DNA of 64,000 nucleotides from Oceanobacillus manasiensis (GTDB lineage: Bacteria > Bacillota > Bacilli > Bacillales > Amphibacillaceae). The first letter of the stretch is position 1. Each line of letters opens with the position of its first letter. The notes beneath the pieces were generated by a model, which was not told where the DNA came from, searched no databases, and worked only from the letters and a program-made list of their open reading frames with translations. The DNA is taken from positions 372,001 through 436,000 of the forward strand of contig NZ_CCDL010000003.1 in assembly GCF_000724085.1 (NCBI RefSeq). Reading direction: 5' to 3'. Positions 18,260-26,708 of this stretch are shown here, piece after piece. The position numbers and the translations under genes were made by a program.

Positions 18260-18279
18260 TGTGCTCTAAAAGAAGCACT

Positions 18280-18435
18280 TTTATCCCGGAGCAACCGTCC
18301 GTAATACTCCCACTTCAAAACATGAAGTGAAACCGTTAGTTTTTAGTGGGAGTAAACGGACTAACATGCAATTTCGTTCAACTAACAATCAGTGGGAGAT
18401 ATTGAAAACCCCCACTGATTGAAGTTTCACTTTAT
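18280..18435 (+). repeat. TTTAT-bounded mini-element, copy 1 (full length)
   Basis: A 156-base element. After the left TTTAT comes CCCGGAGCAACC, then a nested hairpin (GTCCGT/ACGGAC enclosing ACTCCCACT/AGTGGGAGT). A conserved TTCGTTCAACTAAC follows, then a right hairpin CAATCAGTGGG/CCCACTGATTG and GAAGTTTCACTTTAT. The right TTTAT abuts and provides the first base of the yhaH stop codon (antisense). Confidence 0.75.
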
Positions 18436-18800
18436 TATTGATTTTTAGTTTTCATTTTTTCCTCAAGGTCCTTCAGGCTTAATTCAATTTGCTCTAGGTA
18501 TTGGTGAATATTTTCCTGATGAGGCTCTACAGTATCTTTCCATTCTTCAACAGATTTCTTCATTTCTTGTGTTAGTTCTTTAACTAAAGCAGCACCTTCT
18601 TTTGAAGTCTCAGTCAACTGCTTTCTTAATTTTAAGCCATCTTGTTTTAAATTTGCGAGCATGTCTTTCAAATCCGTACCTTGATTTTTCACGCGGTTAC
18701 GGACATCGCTTCCAGACGATGGTGTGGTGAGTAGGGTTGCGGCAGCACTTACCGTACCACCAACCATCAATCCTAATAATAATGATTTTACATTTGCCAT
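18435..18800 (-). CDS. yhaH: YhaH, YtxH-domain protein
   Basis: A 121-residue protein with an N-terminal hydrophobic segment (LLLGLMVGGTVSAAATLL) followed by TTPSSGSDVRNRVKNQG and a long amphipathic helix, the YtxH-domain layout. B. subtilis YhaH lies in the same place; family members are linked to general stress or sporulation, without a biochemical role. The ATG has a GGAGCG site. Its stop codon coincides with the end of mini-element copy 1. Confidence 0.8.
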   Translation of the reverse strand: MANVKSLLLGLMVGGTVSAAATLLTTPSSGSDVRNRVKNQGTDLKDMLANLKQDGLKLRKQLTETSKEGAALVKELTQEMKKSVEEWKDTVEPHQENIHQYLEQIELSLKDLEEKMKTKNQ

Positions 18801-18883
18801 TTAAATACGCTCCTTTCCCTACACTTACTTATAGTTTTCCTCTTTTTCCTGTTTCATCAAACATTTTACTTATGTATTTCTAA

Positions 18884-18918
18884 AAAATCCTCTGACAAAC
18901 GAGCTGCCAGAGGATTTT
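18884..18918 (-). terminator. Terminator of trpP
   Basis: On the minus strand AAAATCCTCTG/CAGAGGATTTT followed by TTTTTTAG, directly after the trpP stop. Confidence 0.82.
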
Positions 18919-18919
18919 G

Positions 18920-19441
18920 TTACAATGATGTTATAGGCTGTGACCTCTTCAAAATGCCCTCGACGACTGGATAAATTACAATCATGATCAATGTATTTAC
19001 AGCAGCTGCTGGAAGAACGACTGTAAGCATTCCAACTATAAATCCACCCTCCATTGCTCCAAGGAAGAAAAGTACAACGCTAAGGAAGATAGCTCCACTA
19101 ACCATTGTCCCGATTGCAGTCAAAACAGGGGCGCTTATTTTATTATTAACCTTATTCTTAACTAATAAAAACAAAACTAAAAATAGGATTGCAGTAATTG
19201 GCTTATCAATTAAATTGGCGATTTGCCCACCAGGGGCTTGTGTAGTCAATGCGGAAATGGCTCCTGTGGCCATTGCCAATAGAACAACATACTTTGGTTG
19301 TGGGAATAATATGATTCCTAGGAACATCATGGATAAAAGCATATCCGGCTTTACTCCAAAGAACACACCCGGTATAACAGTATGAAGTACAGTACCGATC
19401 CCCACCAATAGTGACAAGATAACTAAAACTTTCGTATTCAT
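18920..19441 (-). CDS. trpP: Tryptophan transporter TrpP
   Basis: A 173-residue membrane protein with about five hydrophobic segments. GVKPDMLLSMMFLGIILFP, LTTQAPGGQ and NLIDKPITA are typical of Bacillus TrpP (YhaG), a probable tryptophan permease of about 172 residues. Start ATG 19441 is chosen over the upstream in-frame ATG at 19492: the GAGGAGAGG site is directly before it, and the upstream stretch is made of the GAG triplets expected for TRAP control. It lies between yhaH and hit, as in B. subtilis. Confidence 0.86.
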   Translation of the reverse strand: MNTKVLVILSLLVGIGTVLHTVIPGVFFGVKPDMLLSMMFLGIILFPQPKYVVLLAMATGAISALTTQAPGGQIANLIDKPITAILFLVLFLLVKNKVNNKISAPVLTAIGTMVSGAIFLSVVLFFLGAMEGGFIVGMLTVVLPAAAVNTLIMIVIYPVVEGILKRSQPITSL

Positions 19442-19446
19442 TTTAC

Positions 19447-19473
19447 CTCTCCTCTTCTCTGCTTTCTCAGCTA
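19447..19473 (-). promoter_or_regulatory. TRAP-like (G/U)AG triplet array in the trpP leader
   Basis: Reading the minus strand toward the ATG: TAG-ct-GAG-a-AAG-ca-GAG-aa-GAG-ga-GAG. The six triplets are 4-5 bases apart and overlap the ribosome-binding site. TRAP, loaded with tryptophan, binds such arrays in B. subtilis trpP mRNA and blocks translation; control here is inferred. Confidence 0.6.
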
Positions 19474-19579
19474 CATGAAAATCATGTTTCATTCCTCAAC
19501 TGTACACTCGTTGTCAGCTGCAGAAATGTATTCTCATTATACCAAATACGTCTATAAATAAAAAGTGCTACTTTTTTAT

Positions 19580-19735
19580 TTTACCCCATAGCAACCGTCC
19601 GTAAGACTCCCAGTTCAAAACATGAAGAGAAACCGTTAGTTTTTAGTGGGAGTAAACGGACGCTAACACCCCGATTCGTTCAACTAACAATCAGTGGGGG
19701 AAACGAAATTCTCAATAATTGAAATTTCACTTTAT
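19580..19735 (+). repeat. TTTAT-bounded mini-element, copy 2 (diverged)
   Basis: The left end has drifted (TTTTACCCCATAGCAACC), but the nested left hairpin, the TTCGTTCAACTAACAATC core and the terminal TTTCACTTTAT are kept. The right hairpin is decayed. It ends 17 bases beyond the hit stop codon. Confidence 0.7.
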
Positions 19736-19752
19736 GTGGAAATGATACTACG

Positions 19753-20178
19753 CTACATAGCTTTGCTAATATTATTAGCAATTTCAGTTAGATCTTCTGA
19801 TGTGTATTCATCTGAATGCACATTCCAATTTGATGAATAGCCGTCACCGTCGCCGTACCTAGGAAGTATATGAATGTGCAAATGAAAGACTGACTGATCT
19901 GCTGGTTTTTCATTGTTATTTAGTAAATTCATACCAATTGGATTGTACGTTTTCTTAATTGCATTAGCAATTAGTGGAACACGTGCAAATAATTCTTTTG
20001 CTATTTCCGGAGGTGTTTCATAAATATTTTTAGTATGATGCTTCGGTATAACTAGTGTATGTCCCTTTGTAACCTGGCTAATGTCTAAAAAAGCGTAGAC
20101 ATGTTCATCTTCATATACCTTAGCAGAAGGAATCTCACCATTAATTATTTTACAGAAAATACAATCGTTATGAGTCAT
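19753..20178 (-). CDS. hit: Hit, histidine-triad nucleotide hydrolase
   Basis: A 141-residue HIT-family protein. The catalytic triad HLHIHILPR lies near residues 98-106, and Cys residues near the N-terminus (CIFCKI) are those seen in B. subtilis Hit. HIT enzymes hydrolyse nucleoside phosphoramidates and related nucleotides. Divergent arrangement from ecsA matches B. subtilis. ATG 20178 is preceded on the minus strand by a weak GGAGTGG site. Confidence 0.92.
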   Translation of the reverse strand: MTHNDCIFCKIINGEIPSAKVYEDEHVYAFLDISQVTKGHTLVIPKHHTKNIYETPPEIAKELFARVPLIANAIKKTYNPIGMNLLNNNEKPADQSVFHLHIHILPRYGDGDGYSSNWNVHSDEYTSEDLTEIANNISKAM

Positions 20179-20724
20179 TGCTAATCCACTCCTTCATTCA
20201 TTAAATTACTTTTATTGTATAGAGGAAGCGGGCTTAATGCAAAGAAACAGGCATCACTCATTGTGAGCGATGCCTGCACTAAGAAGGACGAAGGGTTTGT
20301 AACGAAAATGTGGGGACTTCGTAAACGGTATAGTTTATGCATGTGCATGAACCTCTGGTTACGTAAACCTTTTTGTCAATATCTCAGTATTTCTCTGAGA
20401 TAAGCTGGCAAAAGGGTTTATTACATTTGGTTACCTTTCGCAAACACCTCATTTGCTGAAATACAAATTTACTTAGATAGTGATCACTGACACCTCGTTT
20501 AGTGTAGTGCACGAAACTTCTTTCGCTACTCGATCACTAACACCTCATTTGTAGTTTATTGAAATGAATTGATTGGAAACCTCCGCCCTTCTATCACTAG
20601 TTTGCAACCAAAATAAAATAATATGCAGGTAGTCACGTTTTTTGTCAAAATTCAAGGTACAGTTTATTTTGGCAATCAATCTTGGTAATGATAAAATGAA
20701 GGAAGATGAAGAGGAGGAAACGTT
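20179..20724. other. Hit-ecsA intergenic region with repeated CACCTC(A/G)TTT motifs
   Basis: 546 bases between divergent genes with no convincing ORF. A near-perfect palindrome AGGCATC...GATGCCT sits at 20248-20275, followed on the minus strand by a T-rich stretch, so it may attenuate hit. ACACCTCATTT or ACACCTCGTTT occurs three times (about 20444, 20490, 20540), twice as part of ATCACT-ACACCTC-TTT. Confidence 0.5.
20669..20697 (+). promoter_or_regulatory. Predicted sigma-A promoter of ecsAB
   Basis: TTGGCA (20669-20674), 17-base spacer, TAAAAT (20692-20697); the start codon is at 20725, giving a short leader that carries GAGGAGG. Confidence 0.6.
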
Positions 20725-21471
20725 GTGGAATCATTGCTACATATTAAAGATTTGCATGGGGGTTATACCCATAAAAATGTTTTGCATGGTATTTCTTTTG
20801 ATGTTTATCCCAAAGAGATCGTCGGGTTAATCGGTCTAAATGGGGCGGGGAAGAGTACGACTATCAAACACATAATAGGATTAATGCAAGCTAAAAAAGG
20901 TTCTGTTTCAATTAATGGAAAAATGTTCAAAGAAAACCCTACTTCATATCGAAATCAACTTGCCTATATCCCAGAAATGCCTATATTGTATGATGAACTT
21001 ACTTTACAGGAGCATTTAAAACTAACAGCAATGGCTTACGGTATTTCGGAAGAGCTCTTTGAAAAACGCTTGCCACCACTGCTAAAAGAGTTTCGAATGG
21101 AAAAAAGACTGAATTGGTTCCCTGTCCATTTTTCTAAAGGGATGCGTCAAAAAGTGATGATCATGTGTGCATTTCTTATAGAACCTCCGCTATATATTGT
21201 GGACGAGCCATTCGTAGGGTTGGATCCACTCGGTATTCAATCTTATCTTCAGCTAATGGATGAAATGAAGGAAAATGGATCAGGTGTATTAATGTCCACC
21301 CATATTCTCGCTACAGCCGAGCGCTATTGTGACCGCTTTGTCATCTTACATGAAGGGGAGATTAGAGCGATGGGCACTTTAGAAGAGTTGCAAAACACCT
21401 TTAATATGCCTAAAGCTACATTGGATGACCTGTATGTGCAGCTTACGAAAGAAGAAGATAGCCATGTTTAA
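20725..21471 (+). CDS. ecsA: EcsA ABC transporter ATP-binding protein
   Basis: A 248-residue ATPase with Walker A GLNGAGKST (about 38-46), Walker B LYIVDEPFVGLDP and signature FSKGMRQK. B. subtilis EcsA is needed for normal protein secretion, competence and sporulation, partly through the membrane protease RasP. GTG 20725 follows GAGGAGGAAAC. It overlaps ecsB by eight bases. No ecsC follows in the operon here. Confidence 0.92.
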   Translation: MESLLHIKDLHGGYTHKNVLHGISFDVYPKEIVGLIGLNGAGKSTTIKHIIGLMQAKKGSVSINGKMFKENPTSYRNQLAYIPEMPILYDELTLQEHLKLTAMAYGISEELFEKRLPPLLKEFRMEKRLNWFPVHFSKGMRQKVMIMCAFLIEPPLYIVDEPFVGLDPLGIQSYLQLMDEMKENGSGVLMSTHILATAERYCDRFVILHEGEIRAMGTLEELQNTFNMPKATLDDLYVQLTKEEDSHV

Positions 21472-22675
21472 TTCCCATGACTTTTATAAAAAGAGGTTTT
21501 CAGCTCATCTAAAGGAAACAAGTCGTTATTTAAAGTACATATTTAACGGGCATATTGCTGTTGCCATGTTGTTTTTTATTTCGGCATTGGCTTATTATTA
21601 TCAACAATGGCTTACAGGGCTGCCAGATGACTTCCCGACTGCTGAAATTATGGGTGTGGTCTTAGGGCTATTAGTAAGCTATAGTCCTGTACGTACATTA
21701 CTTAAAGAGCCAGATCTTGTTTTCTTAATAGCAGCAGAGACAAAAATGCATGCCTATTTCCGTAATTCACTTATTTACAGTTTTGTTATTCAGTTGTACC
21801 TCGTTCTGTTAGTAGCTGCAGCATTTGGACCACTCTACTTTGCATCTTTTCCTGGTAGAAGTGGACAGATGTATCTGCTTAGTATAGCTATTGTTCTTGT
21901 TTTTAAATTAGGAAATTTAGTTGCTAATTGGTGGATGTTAAAAGTTCGTGAACCTGGAACGAGAAGACTCGATCTAGTGGTAAGAACTATTTTAAATATT
22001 GTCGTGTTTTACTTTATTATAAGCGGGAATATGTTGATGGCAGGCATCACATCAATCATGTTCGCTCTTTTATTTCTTTATGATATGAGTGTGTCTCGAA
22101 AGCAAGCTGGTATTATATGGGATTTGCTCGTGGAAAAGGATCAGAATAGAATGCAGACATTTTATAGAATTGCAAATATGTTTGCAGATGTACCTCATTT
22201 GAAAAATCGTGTGAGGAAGCGACAATGGCTGGTAAAACTCCTTACCAGTTTCACTGTAGACAAAAAGAATACGTTTGACTATTTATACCGCATAACATTT
22301 ATACGGAGTGGAGATTATCTCGGCATGTATGTCCGCCTTATTATTATTGGAGGATTATTCATCTATTATATTCCTAACTTATGGATGAAGGTTATTTTTG
22401 CAATATTGTTTCTGTACTTAAGTTGCTTTCAGATGATGACAATTTATCAACATCATCGGACGAATATCTGGCTTGATATTTATCCAGTAGATGTAAAACC
22501 GAAGAGGCAAGCTGTTTTGAAGTTATTGTATCAGCTTTCGATTGGACAAGCTGTCATTTTTTCCCTCGTCTTTTTGCTAATCCAAGCCTATACAGGATTT
22601 ATAACCACATTACTAGGTGGAATCCTTTTTAATATCCTGTTTATTCAAGGGTATGTAAGAGGCAAATTAGTTTAA
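21464..22675 (+). CDS. ecsB: EcsB ABC transporter membrane subunit
   Basis: A 403-residue protein with about six to eight hydrophobic segments and a basic N-terminus (MFNSHDFYKKRFSAHLKE). It pairs with EcsA. I chose ATG 21464 over ATG 21425, because EcsB homologues start close to this sequence and the resulting eight-base overlap with ecsA is the usual arrangement. Length is near the B. subtilis protein (about 408). A bidirectional terminator follows. Confidence 0.9.
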   Translation: MFNSHDFYKKRFSAHLKETSRYLKYIFNGHIAVAMLFFISALAYYYQQWLTGLPDDFPTAEIMGVVLGLLVSYSPVRTLLKEPDLVFLIAAETKMHAYFRNSLIYSFVIQLYLVLLVAAAFGPLYFASFPGRSGQMYLLSIAIVLVFKLGNLVANWWMLKVREPGTRRLDLVVRTILNIVVFYFIISGNMLMAGITSIMFALLFLYDMSVSRKQAGIIWDLLVEKDQNRMQTFYRIANMFADVPHLKNRVRKRQWLVKLLTSFTVDKKNTFDYLYRITFIRSGDYLGMYVRLIIIGGLFIYYIPNLWMKVIFAILFLYLSCFQMMTIYQHHRTNIWLDIYPVDVKPKRQAVLKLLYQLSIGQAVIFSLVFLLIQAYTGFITTLLGGILFNILFIQGYVRGKLV

Positions 22676-22704
22676 TAAATCGCACCCGTTTACTTTTTTG
22701 GATT

Positions 22705-22744
22705 AAAAAGCCCGTCAACAGTATTCACTGTCGGCGGGACTTTT
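22705..22744. terminator. Bidirectional terminator between ecsB and the amidohydrolase gene
   Basis: AAAAGCCCG/CGGG-CTTTT stem with an inner ACAGT/ACTGT pairing, flanked by A- and T-runs. Confidence 0.8.
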
Positions 22745-22752
22745 ACAATTTA

Positions 22753-23922
22753 CTAACGCTCTTGGTATGCCATATAGGCTGTAATTAAAGTTTTTGCTGC
22801 AATTGGTAATGCACGCTCATCAATATCAAATTTAGGATGATGATGTGGAAAAGGATTCCCCTCTAAGTTAGCTCCTGTAAAGAAATAAGCCCCGGGTTTG
22901 TGCTGGGTATAATAAGCGAAATCCTCTCCCCCCATAACGGGCACGACTGTCTCTCGAGTATGAATATCTTTTATCGCTTCACTAGACTCTAACACAAGTA
23001 GCGCTTCCTTTTCATGGTTAACTAATGGTGGGTATCCCTTTGTATAGTCAAAAATGTAGTCCGCATCATTAGAAATACAAACCCCTTTTATGATTTTCTC
23101 CATCTCAGCAATAAGGTCGTCCTGTATATTTGGATTAAGATAACGGACTGTCCCAGTCAATGTTGCTTTATCTGCAATTACATTAAAGGCTTTTCCTGCT
23201 TCAAATATCCCTACAGTTACTACAGCTGTGTCAAGTGGGTCGAGTCTGCGAGACACAATTTGCTGAAGCTGGGTAATAAGCTGTGCTGCAATAACGATGG
23301 AATCTTTCGTTTCGTGTGGGTAAGCACCGTGCCCACCTAATCCTTGGATAGTGATAGTAAATCGATCCGCTCCAGCCATAAATACATCCTTGGAGGTTTG
23401 TAATACACCAAGTGGAGTAGTTGCCCACAAGTGTGTCCCAAATACTGCATCCACATGGTCCAAGGCACCTGATTCTACAATTGGCTTCGCGCCACCTGGC
23501 GCATATTCTTCTGCATGCTGATGTAAAAATTCAATCGTTCCAGGAAGTTCCTCCTGGAATGCTTTCATTGCTTTGGCTAGTGAAAGTAAAGAGGCGGTAT
23601 GTCCGTCATGACCACATGCATGCATCACACCATCTACTTTTGATTTGTAAGGTACATCTTTCTCGTCCTGGATTGGTAACGCATCAAAATCCGCTCGCAA
23701 TGCAACGGTTTTACCAGGTTTTCCACCCTTTAATGTAGCAATGACACCATTACCTCCTACACCGGTTTTGTAAGGAATACCTAGCTTTTCGTAATAATCA
23801 GCTATATACTTGGCCGTCTTCGTTTCCTTAAAGGATAATTCAGGATATTGATGTAAATAACGTCTTGTTTCTACCATTTCATCATACAGTTTGTCTATGG
23901 ATGCGTGGATATCTTGTAACAA
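22753..23922 (-). CDS. yhaA: M20-family amidohydrolase (YhaA-like)
   Basis: A 389-residue M20D peptidase/amidohydrolase. Metal-binding motifs: MHACGHDGH (Cys and His ligands, near 103-111), HAEEYAPGGA (Glu-Glu pair near 137) and a late His in GGEDFAYY...HHHP. The central dimerisation domain is about 185-300. Relatives remove N-acyl groups from amino acids or hippurate; the substrate here is unknown. It lies next to ecs as in B. subtilis, and is convergent with ecsB. ATG follows AAGGGGG on the minus strand. Confidence 0.9.
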   Translation of the reverse strand: MLQDIHASIDKLYDEMVETRRYLHQYPELSFKETKTAKYIADYYEKLGIPYKTGVGGNGVIATLKGGKPGKTVALRADFDALPIQDEKDVPYKSKVDGVMHACGHDGHTASLLSLAKAMKAFQEELPGTIEFLHQHAEEYAPGGAKPIVESGALDHVDAVFGTHLWATTPLGVLQTSKDVFMAGADRFTITIQGLGGHGAYPHETKDSIVIAAQLITQLQQIVSRRLDPLDTAVVTVGIFEAGKAFNVIADKATLTGTVRYLNPNIQDDLIAEMEKIIKGVCISNDADYIFDYTKGYPPLVNHEKEALLVLESSEAIKDIHTRETVVPVMGGEDFAYYTQHKPGAYFFTGANLEGNPFPHHHPKFDIDERALPIAAKTLITAYMAYQER

Positions 23923-24082
23923 TTAAATTCCCCCTTGATGAATTTCTAACTATTATAACATTTCAAAGCAAAAAGGGGGGATAGGTGGGAGAGACCAAGG
24001 CTGTAAAAAATTTGGTTCTTTAAGTAATGTGGTAGTGCAAGTTCGTTATCGAAATGCTTATTTCTTTTATATTAATAGAGAG

Positions 24083-24118
24083 ATAAAACCCCCATCGTCC
24101 AATAGGAAAATGGGGGTG
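24083..24118 (-). terminator. Terminator of the ferritin-like gene
   Basis: Minus-strand stem ACCCCCAT/ATGGGGGT followed by TTTTATC, 35 bases after the stop. Confidence 0.7.
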
Positions 24119-24152
24119 CTACATGAGGAATTATCGTTAAAAGCTCAAGTAT

Positions 24153-24590
24153 TTATTCAGATAAACGCGGATCTGCTAAAAGTCGTTCAATTTCTTCTTT
24201 ATGGTGTGTTTCATCAGAGATAAGATCTTCTAATTTTACAACAAGCTCTGTGAAACCAAGATTTTCTGCTTGTTTTTTTCTTTCCTCGTAGCGCTCAATA
24301 GTGTCAGATTCAGATTGATGGGCAGCTTTTAAAAGATCCTTCACTTCTGTTGGCTGTGGAATGTCAGCTGCTTCTGTGGTTGGAGTTCCACCAAGTGATT
24401 TAATTTTCTCTGATAAGTAAAGTGCATGGCCTAGTTCATCATTAATTTCTGCTTCAAAAAATGGTTTTAATGCAGAGCGATATAGCCCTGAAACTACAGA
24501 CGCGCTGTAGGTATACTGGATGGCAGCACCGTATTCGTTAGCTAAGTCTACGTTTAATCCATCGATTAGTTGCTGTAATTCTTTTTCCAT
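24153..24590 (-). CDS. Ferritin-like (bacterioferritin-type) protein
   Basis: A 145-residue four-helix protein. Diiron-type ligands are visible: Glu in NEYGAAIQY (about 19), EINDELGHA (ExxH near 49-55), and the second pair in E(S)DTIERYE and DETHHKE (ExxH). Such proteins bind iron or act in oxidative stress; it is shorter than ferritin storage subunits and not a typical Dps. It stands alone, divergent from the PAP2 gene. Role not determined. Confidence 0.78.
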   Translation of the reverse strand: MEKELQQLIDGLNVDLANEYGAAIQYTYSASVVSGLYRSALKPFFEAEINDELGHALYLSEKIKSLGGTPTTEAADIPQPTEVKDLLKAAHQSESDTIERYEERKKQAENLGFTELVVKLEDLISDETHHKEEIERLLADPRLSE

Positions 24591-24691
24591 TTCAATCCCG
24601 CCTTTAATATTTTTTATCCGCTTATACCTTTCCCTCCTCAGTGTTTTTGAAACCTCATATAAGGTATTATATAGATAGGAGGGATATATAG

Positions 24692-25333
24692 ATGCGATCT
24701 AAGAAAATTCATCTATTACTTGTACTACTTGCAGTTGTTACCCTGATGATAGGGTTATGGATCATGAGAATTCTAAATGGCACATTGCCTTATTTAGATC
24801 AGTGGACAAGAGGCCCTGTAGAAGGGATTGCTGTGGACTCTCCTTTCTATACAGTATTCCGCTGGATAACCGAATTGGGTTCATCACATTTCACGATTCC
24901 GTTTGTAATCCTAATGGCCATTATTCTATATTGGAAGTTCCGCACACTTTTACCTGTACTTATTTTTGCTGGGGGTACCTGGGGAGGCCATTTGATCAAT
25001 GTGTATATTAAACATGTAGTGGGTCGAGAAAGACCAAGCATTCTGGTTTCAGCAAATGCAGAAGGGTATAGCTTTCCGTCCGGTCATGCGATGATCTCCA
25101 TGGTGTGTTATGGCTTATTAGCTTACTTTATTGTCCAGTTAGTAAAAAATCCAAAAACAAAAAGGGTCATTCACACCGCATTTGCTGTTTTAATCCTTTT
25201 AATAGGGACAAGCAGGTATGTCATTAATGTACATTATTTAACAGATGTGGTAGCTGGTTTTGTATTTGGGTACCTATGGGTGCTGTGTATGATCTTCCTT
25301 TATGAATTCCTAAGAAAGAAAGCTCAGTCTTAA
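24692..25333 (+). CDS. PAP2-family membrane phosphatase
   Basis: A 213-residue protein with about six membrane segments and all three phosphatase motifs: KHVVGRERP (about 108-116), PSGHAM (127-132) and SRYVINVHYLTD (172-183). The family dephosphorylates lipid phosphates such as undecaprenyl or phosphatidylglycerol phosphate on the outer face of the membrane. AGGAGGG precedes the ATG. No partner gene is evident. Confidence 0.87.
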   Translation: MRSKKIHLLLVLLAVVTLMIGLWIMRILNGTLPYLDQWTRGPVEGIAVDSPFYTVFRWITELGSSHFTIPFVILMAIILYWKFRTLLPVLIFAGGTWGGHLINVYIKHVVGRERPSILVSANAEGYSFPSGHAMISMVCYGLLAYFIVQLVKNPKTKRVIHTAFAVLILLIGTSRYVINVHYLTDVVAGFVFGYLWVLCMIFLYEFLRKKAQS

Positions 25334-25371
25334 GACGGAGTAAAAAGCAATCCGCAGACGGTGCCTCTCTA

Positions 25372-25408
25372 TTAATTGATTTTGTATGATAAGTAGGAGA
25401 TCAATTAA
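25372..25408 (+). promoter_or_regulatory. Inverted repeat abutting the MFS gene ribosome-binding site
   Basis: TTAATTGAT (25372-25380) and ATCAATTAA (25400-25408) form a perfect 9-base repeat with a 19-base loop, ending at the GGGAGG site. It could be a repressor site or an RNA hairpin near the ribosome-binding site. Confidence 0.4.
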
Positions 25409-25422
25409 GGGAGGTAGTTTCA

Positions 25423-26667
25423 ATGGAAATTACTGCACAAGCTCGGGAGACAGTCCCAGTTCCATTAATAAAAAATCGTAACTTTATCCTTTTGTTTTTG
25501 AGTGCATTTCTTTCTTCACCAGGTTATTATGTCTATTTAATTGGTGCGGAATGGTTGATGCTCTCCCTAAGTGAAAACCGTTTTTACTTCGGCATGCTTT
25601 TCTTAGCGGCTTCTATTCCCAGGTTGCTGTTACTTTCTTCAGGAGGGGTGGTTGCTGATCGGTTTAATAAACGGCTCATTTTGTTTATATCCGATTTGTC
25701 ACGGGCAGTACTTATTCTTGTCCTTATCATGTTTTTAATAACAGATTCAGTTACTGCTTGGCACCTTATTACACTGGCTGCGTTGTTTGGGATATCAGAT
25801 GCGTTTAGCTACCCTGTTATAAACTCATTGACACCGATGGTTTTGGAAAAGAATCAACTGCAAAGGGGAAACTCTCTAATTCAAATGACCGCACAAATCA
25901 GTCCGATAGCGGGTCCGGCTTTAGGTGGAACTTTAATTGCTGTTCTTGGCTTTACAGGCGTATTTACTGTAGCCATGTGCATGTTATTTATTGCTTCTAT
26001 AATCGTATTGTTTATACGTTTGAAGAAAGAAGATGAAGAAGAAAGAACAATTCAAACACCTTGGGCAGATTTGAAAGAAGGGCTAGTTTACGCAAAAAAA
26101 AATCAGCTTATTATTTCCATTGTTTCAATGGCCTTCTTCCTTAATTTCTTTTTTACAGGGCCATTTACGATTGGCATACCAATTATCGTCAAGGACATTT
26201 TTGCGGGAAGTGCAGTCAGTTTGGCGATGGTTCAGATGTCAATGGGGGTCGGTGCATTACTAGGTGCAGTATTTTTAGCTATTAAAGCATTTAAAAAACC
26301 TGGAGTTATGGTCGTTCGGGGATTAATTGGTCTCGGTGTTATTTATACAATCATAGGTACATCAGAAACGTTAATATTGACAGCAGGATTAGTGTTAGTA
26401 ATGGCCTTTACCATGCAGGTCGTTAACATCCCTATTATGACGATGCTACAACAGACAACAGAAAAGCGCATGCTTGGTAGAATGATGAGCCTGTTGATGA
26501 CAGTATCTACAGGGCTAGTGCCTGTCTCCTATGCCGCTACTTCTTTATTAATTGCAGTAGGGGTGGAAATCCAGGTCATTATTATGGTAAGTGGACTGAT
26601 TATTACAGGGATTGCGCTAAATACATTACGGAATAAACGCCTGAAGGCTTTTACTCCAGAGGAATAA
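25423..26667 (+). CDS. MFS transporter (DHA3-like)
   Basis: A 414-residue protein with about 12 hydrophobic segments. The motif GGVVADRFNKR between segments 2 and 3 is the MFS motif A, and the general layout resembles the DHA3 drug or macrolide efflux group. The substrate cannot be inferred. It precedes liaF by 41 bases without a terminator, so it may be co-transcribed with liaFSR and be part of the envelope stress response. ATG follows GGGAGG. Confidence 0.82.
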   Translation: MEITAQARETVPVPLIKNRNFILLFLSAFLSSPGYYVYLIGAEWLMLSLSENRFYFGMLFLAASIPRLLLLSSGGVVADRFNKRLILFISDLSRAVLILVLIMFLITDSVTAWHLITLAALFGISDAFSYPVINSLTPMVLEKNQLQRGNSLIQMTAQISPIAGPALGGTLIAVLGFTGVFTVAMCMLFIASIIVLFIRLKKEDEEERTIQTPWADLKEGLVYAKKNQLIISIVSMAFFLNFFFTGPFTIGIPIIVKDIFAGSAVSLAMVQMSMGVGALLGAVFLAIKAFKKPGVMVVRGLIGLGVIYTIIGTSETLILTAGLVLVMAFTMQVVNIPIMTMLQQTTEKRMLGRMMSLLMTVSTGLVPVSYAATSLLIAVGVEIQVIIMVSGLIITGIALNTLRNKRLKAFTPEE

Positions 26668-26708
26668 ATTTTAAATTTGATATTGAAAAGGAAGGGAGGA
26701 GGAATAAA

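Noticed and set aside
18280-18435. Mini-element as a simple Rho-independent terminator of yhaH
   Set aside because: The hairpins are not followed by a T-run on the minus strand, and near-identical copies occur at five other loci with fixed ends, which a terminator would not show.
18984-19385. 133-codon plus-strand frame opposite trpP
   Set aside because: It is the mirror of TrpP membrane segments; trpP has synteny, ribosome-binding site and terminator.
20444-20550. CRISPR-like array in the hit-ecsA gap
   Set aside because: The repeated part is only about 11-18 bases, varies between copies, occurs three times, and no cas gene is present.
20642-20830. Small plus-strand ORF across the ecsA start
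   Set aside because: It overlaps the ecsA promoter and start in another frame and lacks a ribosome-binding site.
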